The notes beneath the pieces were generated by a model that was not told where the DNA came from, ran no database searches, and worked only from the letters and a program-made list of their open reading frames with translations. A stretch of DNA of 64,000 nucleotides. It comes from Lumnitzera littorea (Eukaryota > Streptophyta > Magnoliopsida > Myrtales > Combretaceae). The stretch is from positions 15,998,174 to 16,062,173 of the forward strand of contig JAMXBB010000003.1 of the NCBI GenBank assembly GCA_024138015.1. The letters are read 5' to 3'. The stretch's first letter is position 1; every line of letters begins with the position of its first letter. Made by a program: the position numbers and the translations under genes. This document shows, piece by piece, positions 49,107 to 63,099 of the stretch.

Positions 49107-51822
49107 AGACCCTTATAGTTTTCTCATGAAAGAAAACAAAAGCAAAAGGAAAAAGGTGACTAGTTCATTAGTCTTCTTTTCTTCACTCCCCGTCCTACCT
49201 AAACTAACCTGTGGATGATTATAATGAGGTATCTTTAAGTACTAATCAACACCTATAGAACAATTAATCGGTATGTAAACATAACTAGCTCAATAAAATA
49301 AAACGGAGTCATAAGAGTACATTTAACAAACATGGCTATCAACACATTAATTAGATGCAAATGCAATAAGCAAATGGTAGTTTATCGCATACTATTTAAC
49401 TAGTCCATTATAAAGTTAGAGTAATTGCATCCACTTTAACTCAAATTGAGAAGTTTTATTGTGACACTATCAAACCAAATCCAGACTTATATAATAGAGA
49501 ATACCCTCCTCCCTAGACAATATTTGAACTATGGTTCCCAACCTTGATACAACCTCCTCTCTTGTTACTTAGTTCAACTAAGGGTAAGAAAAGGATAATT
49601 TTTACTACCCTTATCAAAATGTCAGTATTTGGTATGACAACCTAATTGATACCCTTATTGGGTTGTCATAAATGTTCGATTAGTATTTAGTTAAGTTGAA
49701 ATTAGTCTAATTTTTAAGGTGAGTAACCAGGTTCAAAACACACCAAACATAATATATTCAATTAGAAAACAGCACTTGAAAATCATCTCCCAATTGCAAT
49801 CAGTATTACAAGCATACACATAGCACATGTATATACAATGTAGCTATAACCACAAGCAAGTAGTCTCAATCCTCCAAGTATCTTGAAATGATACCCCAAC
49901 GTACCATGAAGTACCGATCACAACTTACTTAATATCGATGCAGGTTAATCTTACTTCTTGTGCTTAATCACTTTATAAGTCCCTAAATAGTTAACATAAA
50001 TATTTTAGTTTTTGTTAAATAAAGTGCATATGAACTCCTTTTAATATTTAATATATAGTTTTAATTTACTTTAGACAAGCTCCTTAAGTCTTTTATTAAG
50101 TTTTAACTTGCCATTGAAGTCTTTAAGCAAGGTTCTGAACATGAGTCTTAATATAGTTTTTGTTTTGAGACCTTTTAAAGAAGTATCTAAAAACATCTTT
50201 ACTAAGTAGGAACTCTTTGATCAACTTTCTAATGTTATATTAGTTAAGTTATCTATACCATCTAACCTTGTGATAAAGTTTCTAAACCTAAAATTAAGTC
50301 CTTCTTTTATCAAATCAACCCTTTAGACAAATTTGATTTACAAATTTATTCTAAATGACTCACTCCAGCATCATATTTCAGGTTTTAAACATGCTAAAAT
50401 ATGATTATACATCAGGTTCATCATACTAAGTAACATTATATTGTCAAAACTTCCAAATTCCCATTTTCTTACTTTAATGCAATAAGCCCATAACTAATAA
50501 TTTGTGCATAACACAACTCTAATTTAATCCACATGACTCCACATCACTCAACCTAGTAGAATATAATACAAATGATCTCCAAAACTAATATAAGTTGTTT
50601 CACTCAAGGTTAATTGCACAAAATCTCCGGAAAAATGACATTTTTCACCAAATTTAGAGGCTAAAAATTTTTTAAAAATCTTAGTAATTATTTTTATTTG
50701 AAAAATCTTCATGCAATTCTTACATGCAATATAAGGATGTTCCAAACAAAAGTTTGATTTGAAAACTATGATAATAGAGTAATTTAAATTAACTTAAAAA
50801 ATTGCTCGATTTGAAGCGATTTCTTAAGGAGGTCATATATCTAATTAAAAATTGTATAAATTGATATTTTTCTCAAAAAGTACACATAAAAATATTTTAG
50901 AATAATTTTTTTCATAATTTTCAAAATTAATTTAGTATTCTTACAAAATTAATGAAAATTAGGTTGAAATTTGACTCACCGGAAAAATAAACTTTCGACC
51001 ACCAACGCCGACTACCTTAGTATTGGCCCCTTTAGCTGCTATCCCCACTGTTGAGTGGTAACGGTGGTTCACTCCCAGTATCACTTCGAACCTACGTTCT
51101 CTAAACTAGCTCATTTTGCTTAATTTTCTTTATAATTTCTCTTAATTTTTTTTCCTCCTTGCTTCTACTCTTTCCTAATTTTTTCTAGATTCCTCAAAGC
51201 TTGAATGGGACATAGAGAACATTTGGGTAATAATCCCAAAGTTGGGAAATGAGAAATGAATTTTTTTTTCTCTCCTATTAGCTTTTATACATCTAATTCC
51301 ATGCTTGTTCAAGTGCTTTTGAGCTTATTTTCTTAACCAACAATTGTCCATACTTGTTCCACACCTAAATCCATTAGATTTCTAGGTGTTAGCACTTTTT
51401 TTATAAATTTTTATTAATTTCCTTATAAATTTTTAATTAATTACATGTATTTTTAGTGTTTATGGGTATATATTCATATATATTAATTTCACCCAAAGTG
51501 CGTGTGATATTTTCTAGATATTATTTTTTTATCATTTTATAATTTTAGTAACTAAATAATTTATCTCTAAAGTTTTAGTTATTTTTCATTACCTAAATCG
51601 CGTGTTTAAAGTGTATAAATTACAATATAATATAGTTTAGTAAAATTAACCATTTTTAGCTACAATATTATTATTTTATTATATTTCTACGATCTGGACT
51701 TGCAATGTGTCCTTGTTTAATTCCTAGAACTCACCCATAAAATTTCATCTCAATAGGCTTACTTTCACGTATACCCTAAATTACTAACTTGGAATCTAAC
51801 ATGTAAGACTACAGGGCTCACA

Positions 51823-52924
51823 TTTGTCAACAATTCGTACTCATTTGATGAATTCATGCAAGTGGCTAAGAAGTATATTGCCTAAGAGAACACCATCAAA
51901 GCAAGATTCCTAGCTGATAATAACATTCAAGGCTCAGTCAAAGATCAACTAGGCCTAAGAGACACTAAGCCTTCCTCTTGGAAGGAAAGGAGAGATAAAA
52001 AAACAAATCTTTGCAGATTACCCGTCTTACACGCCTCTCAATTACGTGCCCCTACACCCCCCTTAGAGATATCATGTATGAGGTTAGAGAATAACTCCCC
52101 CGACTACCCCATGTTAAAGAGACACCTAAGGCATCAAGCTTGGGCAAATATTGTGATTATCATTAGGTGCATAACTACAATACCAATAAGTGTTATCACA
52201 TCAAGAATGCGATTGAAGACCTTATTCATAAAGGTCGAATCAACCACTGAATCTCTAACAAAAGAAATCAACTCCAACAACCAACCTAGCATCGTTGAGT
52301 TAAGTAACAACAACAACCTCAATAATAGCACTAGAACTAGCAAAGAGACGATGGCGCTTACAATCAAAATCATTGCAACATACGAGGATAGGCAAACCCC
52401 ATCTTAGGAGGCCCTAGCCTCATTGGAGACATCGCCTCCACATCCACCAAATGTAAGCTAAGAAACCCAAGATTGATACTACTATCAGTTTCACCTCAAA
52501 GGACAAACATAACATCGACTATTTTCATAATGACGCCTTAGTCATTAACACTAAAATCGGGTATTTTGATGTCCTAAAAACTTTGCAACAATAGCACCTC
52601 AACTGATATCTTGTTCTACAATGCTTACGAACAAATGAAGGACTAGCTTAATGAGCCCCTTCAATCGTACAAGCACAGCCTTACAGGCCTTAGAGGTGGC
52701 AAATTTGTGCCGACTAAGGGACCTATCACCCTACTATTGCAACTGGGCGACAATGTACATGTTGGCAAAAAGTCCATCAACTTTGTTGTAGCCGATCATT
52801 GATTGCCATAGCTTCATTGTAAACCTTGTAATTTCTGAGTAACAAATTATGTAGTTGGAAATTCCCTTTAATTATTCCCGAGCATCAACCAAACTAGGAA
52901 TCAAACATAATATGAAAGTCATAC
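51823..52924 (+). pseudogene. Tat-like gag C-terminus and protease (broken)
   Basis: Continuing from 41993, the plus strand gives 'DEFMQVAKKYIA', then the Tat-type zinc-like region 'KYCDYH...NTNKCYHIKNAIEDLI' and, after a gap, 'HNDALVINTKIGYFDV' plus 'DILFYNAY', the retropepsin start and flap region in different frames. It ends with 'KFP...KSY', the usual sequence before the RT, at 52924, where another insertion begins. It has many stops. Confidence 0.7.
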
Positions 52925-55900
52925 TCATAAATGTTGACTTCATAGTTACAATCCAACTTGAGAACTCTAAAGTCAATATCGATCCTAAAAGATACCCAAA
53001 ACCTAAAACCCCTAAATATAGTAAAATACTCTTGAGCTTTTGAAAACCCTAAAAGAACCCCAACACTAACCTAAGTGTTGGAAACCCCAAAACGTAACAA
53101 CAAACCTTAACTTACTAAAACCCTGTACCTTAACATGCAACAAAGACTTGCAAGTTTATCAAAAGCCTAAAAGATCGATAAAAAAATTTGACTATTAAGT
53201 CGAACACTTAAGAACCTTACATCAGAAGCCTAAACTTGACCAAGCTTGAAACGATCCTAATTTACTTATAACATAGTAAGAAAAGTAAGTTGAAGTGAGG
53301 AAATATTTACAAATTAAACCTTGGCTTAGTTACTTACATAGAATAGTCAATTAGGTTAACTAAGAGTAGAAATTGGAGGGCTACATGGGAATGCTAGAAC
53401 TAGCCATCCCTAACCTAATTTCCCATCTAAATTAAGATTGAACAAGCCAAATGCAAGGGTGTAAAACTAGTTGACTTATGCACTTAGTAAACTCCCGTGT
53501 GTAGACAAGACAATTTCCATTCTCTACAAGTTATACTATTTGAGGAAATAGGTGGCTTAACTATTTTTGGATTAACTAAAAGCTAGGATGACAAGACAAA
53601 ACCCCATCCCCTATGTACCTTAGACCACCGGTTGTAAGAGGGAGGGTTAAGGCATGCATCTTCCATCTTTTCACCCCTTTTTACTCACTTGTTAAGTTAC
53701 ATTTAATGGCCACAAAAGCTTAAGCAAACCATCACATCTCTTACACTTACATCACATATACACATCAAAAGAATTGATAAGTTGAGGCTAGAAAAGCCTA
53801 ATTGAAAACTGGCTAAACACTACTCAAACCCTTACTTGCTTCCTTCTCTTTTGAAGACACACTCCATTTGAAAACTAAAGAAGAAAAACTCTCAACACAC
53901 ACATAACTTTCACCACTCTAAACACATACTAAGTTCACGCCACAAGCACCCTTGTTTGCCTAATAATTTTCACCTATCTAAGAGACATACTAGAACCCAC
54001 ACCTACAACCATTTGAGGAGGCTTTGATGACACCATCAAACCCTAAAAAGCCTAGGCTCTAAAGAGCTAAGGAACACTAAGGAGGAAGGACAAAAACAAG
54101 GAGTCAAGAGGACTTAAAAAGCACCACAATCATTCATTTCACCTAGTGAAGTAAGTCTTATTTCCAAATGTCTTTAGATACCATGGTTAGGATATCATTT
54201 CTTGTTTCTATAAGGTCATCATGTACTTTAGAAGTTATCTTAGCTAGGTTAAGTGTTAGCTTCTTGATTTTTCCTCATGAATGTTAGAACACGAGTAGCA
54301 TAAATTTAGTTTCCTCTTAATATACTTGTTTCTTACCTAGAGGATGACCTTGTGACTTGAGAAAAACATAAAAATAAGTTCAAGGACATCCTCTAAGGTG
54401 CTGGATGTGACATGCATAAGGCTAACTTAAGTGTTATTCTCACTTCTAATAAGATTCATATACTCAAAATTAACTCTAGGCAAAGTAGAAACCAACACAT
54501 GAAGCTTTAGTAAGAAGATCAACACTTAAGGACTTAAACTAAAACCTAGTGCCTAGAATACATGCATGTTCTATAAACTCCACTTGACATTATATCAAAA
54601 TAATCTACTTACAAAGAATAAGTGGAGCAAAGGTGAAGGTACAAGTAGTGTAAAGCATTGATTTAGTACTTAAGCTTAAGAAAACCAAGAGTTAAGTTGA
54701 AAATTGGAATTAGGAGCTGCTAAACCCAAACTGACCAGATCTATAAGTTTCATTTAATCCACTTAAACCCACTTAAAAATGAAGTAAACAAAATAAAATG
54801 ACCCACTAAAGCAAGTAAGATAGGTATAGAGGGCCTAAAACTCAAAACTAGGCCCAAAACCCTTAAGACAAGCCGAAACAACTCACCTAAGCTTTACATG
54901 AACTTTTGATCAGCACCTGTAGCATAAGAGAAAGATGATATAAAGCCCCTAGAAAGGCCACATTAAAATTCCCTAAGCCCAACAAAGTGATAAGCATGAA
55001 TTAGTACATGAAACAAAATCGTTTTTAGCCTTATAAGTTACTTAGGAGTTCAAGAAGTGTAAGATAATAATAAGACCCCAAATGATAGATGGAAATTTGA
55101 CCTTAAGGAAGTGTTTAAGTCCAAAATGAAGTCTTAAGCTTAAGCCCTAAATATTTCACAAAGTAGTAAAAAGCTCAACAACAATTTCAAGCCCAAAAGA
55201 AGATTTAAACTCTAGAGGTGCTACTATTCTGACCAGTAGATAAAATTTCTGACCCCATCCCCCAAATCTAACCATACCACATGAAAGTATACTTGAAAAC
55301 GATGGAAATCGACTACAAGATCTTGAAAATTGGATTTAAAATGAGAAAATTATACACGATTGAAAATTTAAGCTAATCGGGAAAATTTAATGTTAAGTCA
55401 AAAGTATAACTTTAATAAAATTTAGAATAATATTAAAATACATCAAATCCTTATGGTTTTTACTCTTATATTGTTCAAGGGACTTTGATCTTAGGGATAA
55501 CTTACTTCCAGATTACTATGACTAGCAATTATGGCAGAGTGAGTGATTTCCGATAACCTCATACTTGCTTTTGATTATAGATTAGTCACACTAAATAACA
55601 ATATGTTTAAACTAGTTGCATGAGGGGTATGGGAATTGCATATGTATAGATCGTTGATTGCTTGTACGACTTAATGGTACTACATGAACCGGAAGTGCTT
55701 GTATGACTGATTCGTATATTGTTGTTATGGTATGAAACTGTTTGATCACTTAAGTAAATGGACATAAGTTATCATTTGGTTATGAATATTAAAATGAGTC
55801 ATGCATAGCACTACATTGCATCATAACTTATACCAACTGTCACCTTATGTGGAAGGTAGGAAGGAGTTAATAGGAGCAGGAGCTCCTAAAGGGAATTATT

Positions 55901-56812
55901 TAGGCATATTTTCCATATTATTGAGCCTCTGTCCTGGCTAACGAGCTTATTAGGTGCCAGGGAATGCTAACCATTTGGTTAAGGGCCACATCCCATAACT
56001 TCCACATAGGGCATGTAATTGTGGACTGTAGAGGCCAATACACCACTATATTTGAATTTTCAAAAGGACCTTATTTTGTATTTAGTAAAGTATATTTATG
56101 TATATATGAGTATATGTATATAAGTTGATTTGAGCACTTTAGGTGCAATCCCAGATAAAACCTAGGTGCTAGGACCCAGTTAATAGTTTGTGTCGATTAA
56201 TAATCTCTAACCTTGACTACAGAGGGCGAAATTTATGAGTTACATATAGTTCCTAAGCTACTACATGTAGTGTTTGGCATATTGTTTGTTACATGCTTTC
56301 ATATGATTAATTAAATATATATTGCTTGTAAGGCATGATGGAGGGATTAGCTTACTAAGCGTAAGCTTACACCCTCTCAGATTCCTTTTGTTGCAAAGTC
56401 ATCTCTTCGCTAAGTCGAGTCACGAGATGCTCAAGGTTAGTCTCGAGCTAAGACAAGACTGTGAGATAATGTAGAGCGAAGGAGAGAAGTGCTTAGAAAT
56501 TTCCTTTAGATTTCTTATTACCAAGTAACTAGACTTGCAGTAGCCATTGGGACTACTTAATTCTATTATTATTATTTTGGAAACATTAAGTTTTGTACTT
56601 TTAATTTGATATTATATCTAATTTACTGGTAAAGATAATTGTTATGTTATGATACTATTTGTCTATGCAACCAATAGTAGTTAGGAGTAGAGGAAGCCTT
56701 GTACATCATATGGAAAGCCAATAATCGATAAGATGGTTGATCGTCAGCCTTTGTTTAGTATACAGTGATCTACCATGATGGAGGTACTATCTAGGTCATG
56801 ATAGTCATACTA
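52925..56812 (-). mobile_element. 3.9 kb insertion, probably LTR-type, between protease and RT
   Basis: It is flanked by the direct repeat AGTCATAC (52917-52924 and 56813-56820), and coding sequence of the same Tat-like element resumes on the right. No domain was recognised inside. The right part (about 55800-56700) has motifs in the same order as copy 3, for example 'cttactaagcgtaag' and 'ccttttgttgcaaag' against 'cacttagtaagtt' and 'ttttgtaggtaacaaaag'. On the minus strand it starts near TATCATGACC. A related solo LTR is likely. An 8-bp repeat would also fit an hAT element, but matching terminal inverted repeats are not seen. Confidence 0.5.
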
Positions 56813-58053
56813 GGATAATTGAGCACAACAAAGTTTAACGTGCTTATCAGCTAAAGATGCTTAAAAGCCAAGTTAATGAAATCGACAAGAGTTAGCGAAG
56901 CCTGAGGAGACTAAAAGCTATCTAGGCCTCTTTACCTAAAAGCCTAAACAAGAGACAACATCATGAACATCAAATTCACCACGATGAAAAACCAACCCTT
57001 CAAGTAGAACTTGTAGAAAAAATCAAAGGAAATTCAGCTTGGAAGCACCCAGGATTGACCATGCAAATCAGGATAGCCTTACCTGACGACAAAAAGACTA
57101 AGCTTGTCAACTTCCTCTTACAAAACATTGACATATTCGCGTCCATACTTGAAGACATACCTAACACAATCAACATGCTTGAAGCAACTCATCACCTTAA
57201 TGTTAACCCCTGTATATGACTTGTAAAATAAAAGAAACTCCATTTTATATCCGAGCGATAGACACAATCGAACAAGATATCCATAAGTTGCTTTAAGTTG
57301 GATTCATCAGGCAAGAGAAGTACCCTACCTGGCTCGCAAACATTGTCCTTATAAAGAAGGCCAATGGGAAATGGTGAGTGTGCATAGATTATACCAACCT
57401 TAACAAGGTTCATCCCAAAGATTGTTTCCTCTCTCCTATATAGATCAACTCTTCTACTTAACATCAAGAAATGCTCTCTACAGTTTTATAGACGCATATT
57501 CGAGATAAAATCAAATCTGTATGGTGCCTAAATATGAGGTCTACACTTTGTTTGTTATAGACTTCAACACATACCATTATAGGGTCATGCCTTTCGGTTT
57601 AAAGAACATTAGAGTAACATATTAAAGACTTATCACCACTATCTTCAAATTGCAAATCAAATGAAATGTTAAAGTTTACATGGATGATATAATCATGAAA
57701 AGTAGAGAAAGGAAAGGTCACATTGAGGACCTCCGAGAAATATTACCCTCTATTACTACTAAATGAAAATTAACCCCTATAAGTATGTCTTCGGGGTAGC
57801 ATCTAGCAAATTCTTTGGCTTTAAGGTCATCAAACTATGAATTGAGGCTAATTAAGACAAAATCTAAGCATTTGTGACATGACAGACCCTAGAACAGTGA
57901 AAGAAGTCCAGTGCCCCATAGGGAAAGTCGCTGCCCTTGACTTCTTTGTATCTCAAAGCATTGATAAGTGCTCAGAATTGTTCAAGCTCTTGAAGAACCC
58001 TTCTAAATTTAATTGGACAACCTAATACCAGTGGACATTTGACAATTTGAAGA
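56813..58053 (+). pseudogene. Tat-like reverse transcriptase/RNase H start (broken)
   Basis: The plus strand gives, with stops, 'LVNFLLQNIDIFA', 'HHLNVNP', 'YPTWLANIVLIKKANGKW' and 'CIDYTNLNKVHPKD', then 'FKLLKNPSKFNWTT' after 'RTVKEVQCPIGKVAALDFF'. This is the RT fingers/palm and connection pattern of Tat-lineage elements (normally YPxWLANVVxVKKxNGKWRxCxDxxxLNKxCPKD). The sequence stops abruptly at 58053, where a TRIM-like element begins. Integrase was not found. Confidence 0.8.
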
Positions 58054-61000
58054 TGTAACATTTTAGGCCAAAAGCAATGAATGATCAAGCCAACAAATAC
58101 TAGTGGATCCATTCAAACTAATTGGCCCAAAATTTGCAAACATATATGTGAATCCCTAAAATTGCATTTAGAGCAATGTACTCGGATTTAGGATCTTTAG
58201 GAAAAATTTATTTGATTGAGCACAAACTTTATGACTATGATAGAAAAGTTAGTTAAAATAATCTAATGAAGTTAAATTGTAAAAATAATGACCTAAAATC
58301 TCAATTTTAACCTTAAAAACGTAATTATATATTGTATCTAAAACTCGTTGGATCCCTACATTTGAGCTCGGAATCTGATGAGGATTTAGAGATGAATTAA
58401 TTAAGTTATAAAATAAACTAATATAGCACAATATGCTATATGAATATACACATATTTTTATGATATGCTTAATATATATAATAACTATATCTATAAATTA
58501 ACTTGAAATTATAAAATTATATTAAATAATCGATAAATTCACAAAATTAAATTAGAAAATACATCTTAAAAATAAAAGACATAATAGAAACATTATTATA
58601 TGAGTATGTGTACACATTACGTGTATCAAATACATAAGATATATACATGTATATAAGTAAATATTCAAAATATCAATATAATATATAAAATGCTAATTAT
58701 TAAATGAAATATAAACTAAACTTAATCTAAACTTCACCCAATTACCAAAATTAATTTAGGAAAATCTAGAATAACCTGAGTGACATGGAATTTGAATGGG
58801 AAAGGGTGAATCAAAAAGCAAATAAACAAAAATTGGACACCTCCTACTTGATTAAAAGGAAGAAAAATCCCACCAACCCCTATAAATAGCAAAAGACATT
58901 AAAACTTCATTATTTTAGCAAACTGAAATCTAAGATAGAGAGAGAATAATTTGGAAATTAGAAACATTTTTAAAAAATTAAATCAAAAACAGAGTAAGGA
59001 TAAAATCAAGTTGGTTCCCCAACCTCTAGGTGATTTGCTATTGAACCCTATTAGCCCCTAGCAATCTGCCCCACACATTGCTAGTCCAACACACCCTCAC
59101 CAACCAACGGTGGCTGGAGCTTTAGTGAACACACAGTTCAATTCTCTGCCTTATTTTTCCTTTATTTTCTAAAAATATTAAACTAATCCATAAATTTAAG
59201 AAAAAAATTTTACATTATTTTAGATATAATTTCATGTTGTATTTTTATTTTTATAAAATTATGAATATTTTATGTACTTGCTTAATAAAATCACCATTTA
59301 TCCAAAAATTCAAATTCAAAATAAATATACTAAATGATGTTGTTTCTAGCTCAAAATTTTTCTATAAAATAAATATTATATATAGTTAATTGCTATATAG
59401 CCCCATTTTTTATTCATGTGCTTTTAATATTTATTGTATTTTTTTACCCTACAAATGGCTAAAAATAGGGTAAATTATAAGATAAATTTATTTTTGTAAA
59501 ATTAACTAATGAAATTGATGTCCACTAACTTTTGGTGATTTATAATAATGTCAAGATATATTAAACTTAATTTTTTACAAAAATGATAATATTTGTTTAA
59601 TTAAATGCAATTTAGGGGTAAAAGCGTAATTATGTGTATATAAGCAATAAACCCCCGATAGCATGAAATCATATATTAACCATATTCTCTATATTTTTAG
59701 GATTCTATAGAAATTTTTTGAGAATTATTTGATGACCCGAGCTATTTATCATAAATTTTAATAGTAAAATAACTTAATTTACTAACTGAGACACTTTTTC
59801 ATTAATAATAGGATAAAATGTGATAAATATTGAAATAAAGCCTATACACATGCATGTTGATCAAGTTTAATTAGAAGGAATTTATATCATATTTTTTGAT
59901 ATTATATAACCTAAGTTAAGGCTTATGTGTGTTAGGGTTAGAAATTACATATATTACAAAGCTCTTTTAAGAAATTATGTAAAGTATAGCTTATTTATAT
60001 TACATGAATATAACATGATAAGGTTTGTTATAGAATATATAAGTATAATAGAAAATAAGAAAATACCCTTTAGAAGTCATCTTTCAAAATAAAACCCGTA
60101 GTGTGTATCGCTAAATTTGTATGAACCCAATGACACTACTTTTATTAAAATTGGACAATCCTAGGTATTATAACACAAATTTCTATAATATTGTGAAAAT
60201 CTACATACTATGATAACCTTATCATAATTGAAACGTAACTCAACTGATGGAAAGTATATTTTGATACGATTGAAACTATATTATAAGTAATAATATAACT
60301 ACATATATTATCGATACTCAATAACTTAACATAACTTATATAATAAAACTATATTTCATTATATAAGGAAAATAGTAATATACTTTAGATATATATATTT
60401 TATATATAACTTCGAAGTAAAATAAAAGAATAGATAAAATCCTAATGTTTTCGTAATTCTTACAAAAACTAAATCCGAGTTTTGTATATAGAGGATCTCT
60501 TAGTGAGCAAAGCATCGACGATACAAGTCTTTCGTAGTGAGCGTCGGGATAGGTAAGTTGGGATCGTGACTTTACCACTTGTTGAGACATTGTATCAAAG
60601 TATCTAGAAGCTTAAAAATACTTCTATTTGTGATTGTAAATTAGTTGACTGTATACATGCCATGTGTGTGATTGGTATTATGTTTGTAATAGGAGTTAAA
60701 CTCCTTAGCATGCTGTTTTGCATGACTTCATCACTTCATATTGTATGAACTTGTCCAACCACCCTTAAATAGAACCAATAGTGATCTTATTGCTAATGTA
60801 ACTAAACATGCATTACAACTATTAGGGGAATGATTAGGAGTATGAGACTAAATATCAACTCCCTTTAATAAGGATAGCTGAAAGGGTCATTTCCCTCATC
60901 CTTAGTTAAACTAAGTGATATGCTAAGAGGTCGCAATAAGGGTGGCTACGAGAGGAGGGTATTTTCCATTGCACAAGCTTGAGTTTAGTCTAATTTTGAG

Positions 61001-62167
61001 TCACGGTGAACTTTTCAATCAGGGTTGGAGCAATGTAATTTCTCTGATCTTACAATAGACCAGATAACATTGTGCGATGTTTCAAGTAATTTATTGCATT
61101 GCATTTCATTCTAATTAAAAACCTTATTTATGATTATATGGTACTCTTCTAACTTTTTCCCACTTAGTAAGTTAGTTATGCTTATATTTTTATAGACTCT
61201 TTTGTAGGTAACAAAAGAGAGTTCAAAATGTACATATATCACCACCCCTAAATTAGTGCGCAATTGGCTAGGAAAGTGAGGAAAAGAGAATCCACCGAAT
61301 CTAGGCTTTTAACTTTTATTTTTCGTTTTAAGGAAACTAACTGAGAATTCCTTAGGAAGCCCACTAATTTCCTATCTTATTATAAATAGACTTTAAGACT
61401 TGTAACTTTTGTAAAATCTTAATAACTTTATATATGGAAATGCTTATATAAGTACTGTTGTATTATCGAACAACAGGTTGTATTGAACAGGTATTTTGAA
61501 AAGTTTTACTATGGGTTTGATTATTGACAAGTATCAAACTGGATACTTTAAGCTGGTTGAGTCGAGTAAACCTTGTGTGGACTATATTTACGATAGTAGT
61601 TATAAGGTCAGCTTATATCTTAAGTTAGTTTATATGACGAGACTATTATAACTTCTCTTGTTTGGGGCGTGACAATGTGTTGACAAGATATTCACAACCA
61701 TGGCCTTATAAATTAATATCACGACCTCTCATAGTCTATGCGGGATACTTAACAATAGGATCTAATAATCTCCTTCCCTTAAATATGCGATGTCCTGGTC
61801 GCAACACTTTGCAATAAAGCTCACATTTTCCTTCTTTTTAGGTATACAATTCAGGCCACTCGCTACCTATAGATTATCTTAGAAGTACGCTAGGAGTCAT
61901 GCCTTAATAACAATCCTCGCCCTATTTGAACTTCTTCTCTAAATTGGAGCCAAACTTGAATCGTCTACTTACTAGCAATAGGTTAACTCTAATACTATTT
62001 ATAATATCCTAAGCCAAAAGCAGTGAATAACTAAGCCAATAGATACTAGTGATTCCATTTCAACCATTTAGCCTAAAAGTTACAACCATAGATTAACAAG
62101 GTATTCACAATCATGGCTTTAGAAATTAATAACATAACCTTCCACAATCCAAGTAGGACACTTGACT
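58054..62167 (-). mobile_element. TRIM-like miniature LTR retrotransposon, interrupted
   Basis: The left LTR is 58054-58146 plus 61675-61754 (173 bp: TGTAACATTTTAGG...CTTAACA). The right LTR is 62000-62167 (168 bp). They share 'aaatactagtg', 'ggtattcacaa/gatattcacaa' and 'tatggcggga'-type blocks in order. The internal part is only about 245 bp, without coding sequence. On the minus strand the right LTR is followed near 61997-61985 by TAGTATTAGAGTT, a decayed tRNA-Met primer site. Short LTRs, a tRNA-Met site and no genes define TRIMs. A 3.5 kb repeat sits inside the left LTR. Confidence 0.65.
58147..61674 (-). repeat. Solo-LTR-like repeat, copy 3 (about 3.5 kb)
   Basis: Read on the minus strand it starts TGTCACGCCCCAAAC and ends GGGATTCACA, matching copies 1 and 2 at both ends. 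It contains a block near 59040-59150 comparable to those at 51000-51110 and 6160-6230. It splits the left LTR of the TRIM-like element, and the uninterrupted right LTR shows the pre-insertion sequence. Flanks ATATG/ATGTG may be a diverged target duplication. No coding domain was recognised; 60336-60590 is only a short frame. Confidence 0.65.
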
Positions 62168-62171
62168 ATGG

Positions 62172-63033
62172 TGGTGTGAATCATAACCAAGATCAAACAA
62201 GGCCGGATGCGGGGATGGGTCCAAGCCTATCAAAAGCTTGAAAAGGAAGTGATAGGGACTGTACGAAAGAACAAAAGTGAATAAAAATAAGTAAGCAAAA
62301 ACCTATGAACAGCTCCAATGGATGTAATGCGCTAATGGAACTTTCAAGGACTCATGGCATAACTCAATATGACGTACGAATTGGTCCAGTAAGATTACTC
62401 GCCATCTAGCCTTACTTAAGAGTTAGGATAAGAGTAAAATGAAAGTAAACAAAACAGTGTTCACGAGAGAAAAATGTCAAGTATATTAATGTTCAATCTG
62501 ATTACGACTACAAATACAAGAGGTATTTATACCCAATAAGTTAGGGCAATTTACTTAAAAAGGAAAAGACAAAAAGAATATTACCTTAAAGAAGTAATGC
62601 ACAACAATACAAAAGGGTAAAAATGAATATTAAAAAAAAAAACAATTATTAGTATAGTAGATTCTACACGTGGTCCTATACACATGGCAGTGATACATTG
62701 GCGAGGCTATTGGAGGATGCAGGCAAAAGAGTATGATCAAATTGCTGGTCCGAGCAAGGGTAACTAAGGATCAGTCAGGGGTCTCTCTCTCGGTACCTCA
62801 ACAAAGGTGAAGCCGAGTAATTGGTCGGCTTGAATGTGACTCAAGAATAGCCTAGCTCTTATCTCAGTAATCTACAATTCAGCATACTTCAGAGAGATGG
62901 GTAGTCATTTAACTTGGCAAAGAGATACTTGGGTTTAATAGGAGTCGGCTAGAATAGGAGAATCTACCTTGTTAGCCCTTCCATTCCTTGGGCTCGGCTA
63001 AGGGTCAAAAGCCTAATAGCTTGATTTCTATCA
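62172..63033 (-). repeat. Probable 3' LTR of a second gypsy element
   Basis: It starts near TGGTGTGAATC and ends TTTCTATCA, followed by 'ttcccgttgggttgat...gatttgagatcaaatcc', which parallels the junction after 43340 in the 6.75 kb element ('gttccttggagttg...agatttgccctcaaatc'). Its start abuts the end of the TRIM-like element. The partner LTR lies beyond the window. Confidence 0.5.
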
Positions 63034-63099
63034 TTCCCGTTGGGTTGATTTAGATTTGAGATCAAATCCGAATGGTCTCTAGTCAACTCTCCATCGGGG

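Larger units (their letters stand above)
41994..51822 (+). repeat. Solo-LTR-like repeat, copy 2, interrupted by a gypsy element
   Basis: The left part (41994-42354) starts TGCCTTATACCC and shares 'ttgctaacataggtata' with copy 1. The right part (49112-51822) matches 4380-6961 in order, including the 'gatacaacctcctct' block, the CCACT-rich block near 51000 and the final 50 bases before CACA. Without the insert it is about 3.07 kb, like copy 1 (3.1 kb). TGTCA lies immediately before it (41989-41993) and two bases after it (51825-51829), and the gag frame of the host resumes there. This supports insertion into gag. Confidence 0.7.
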
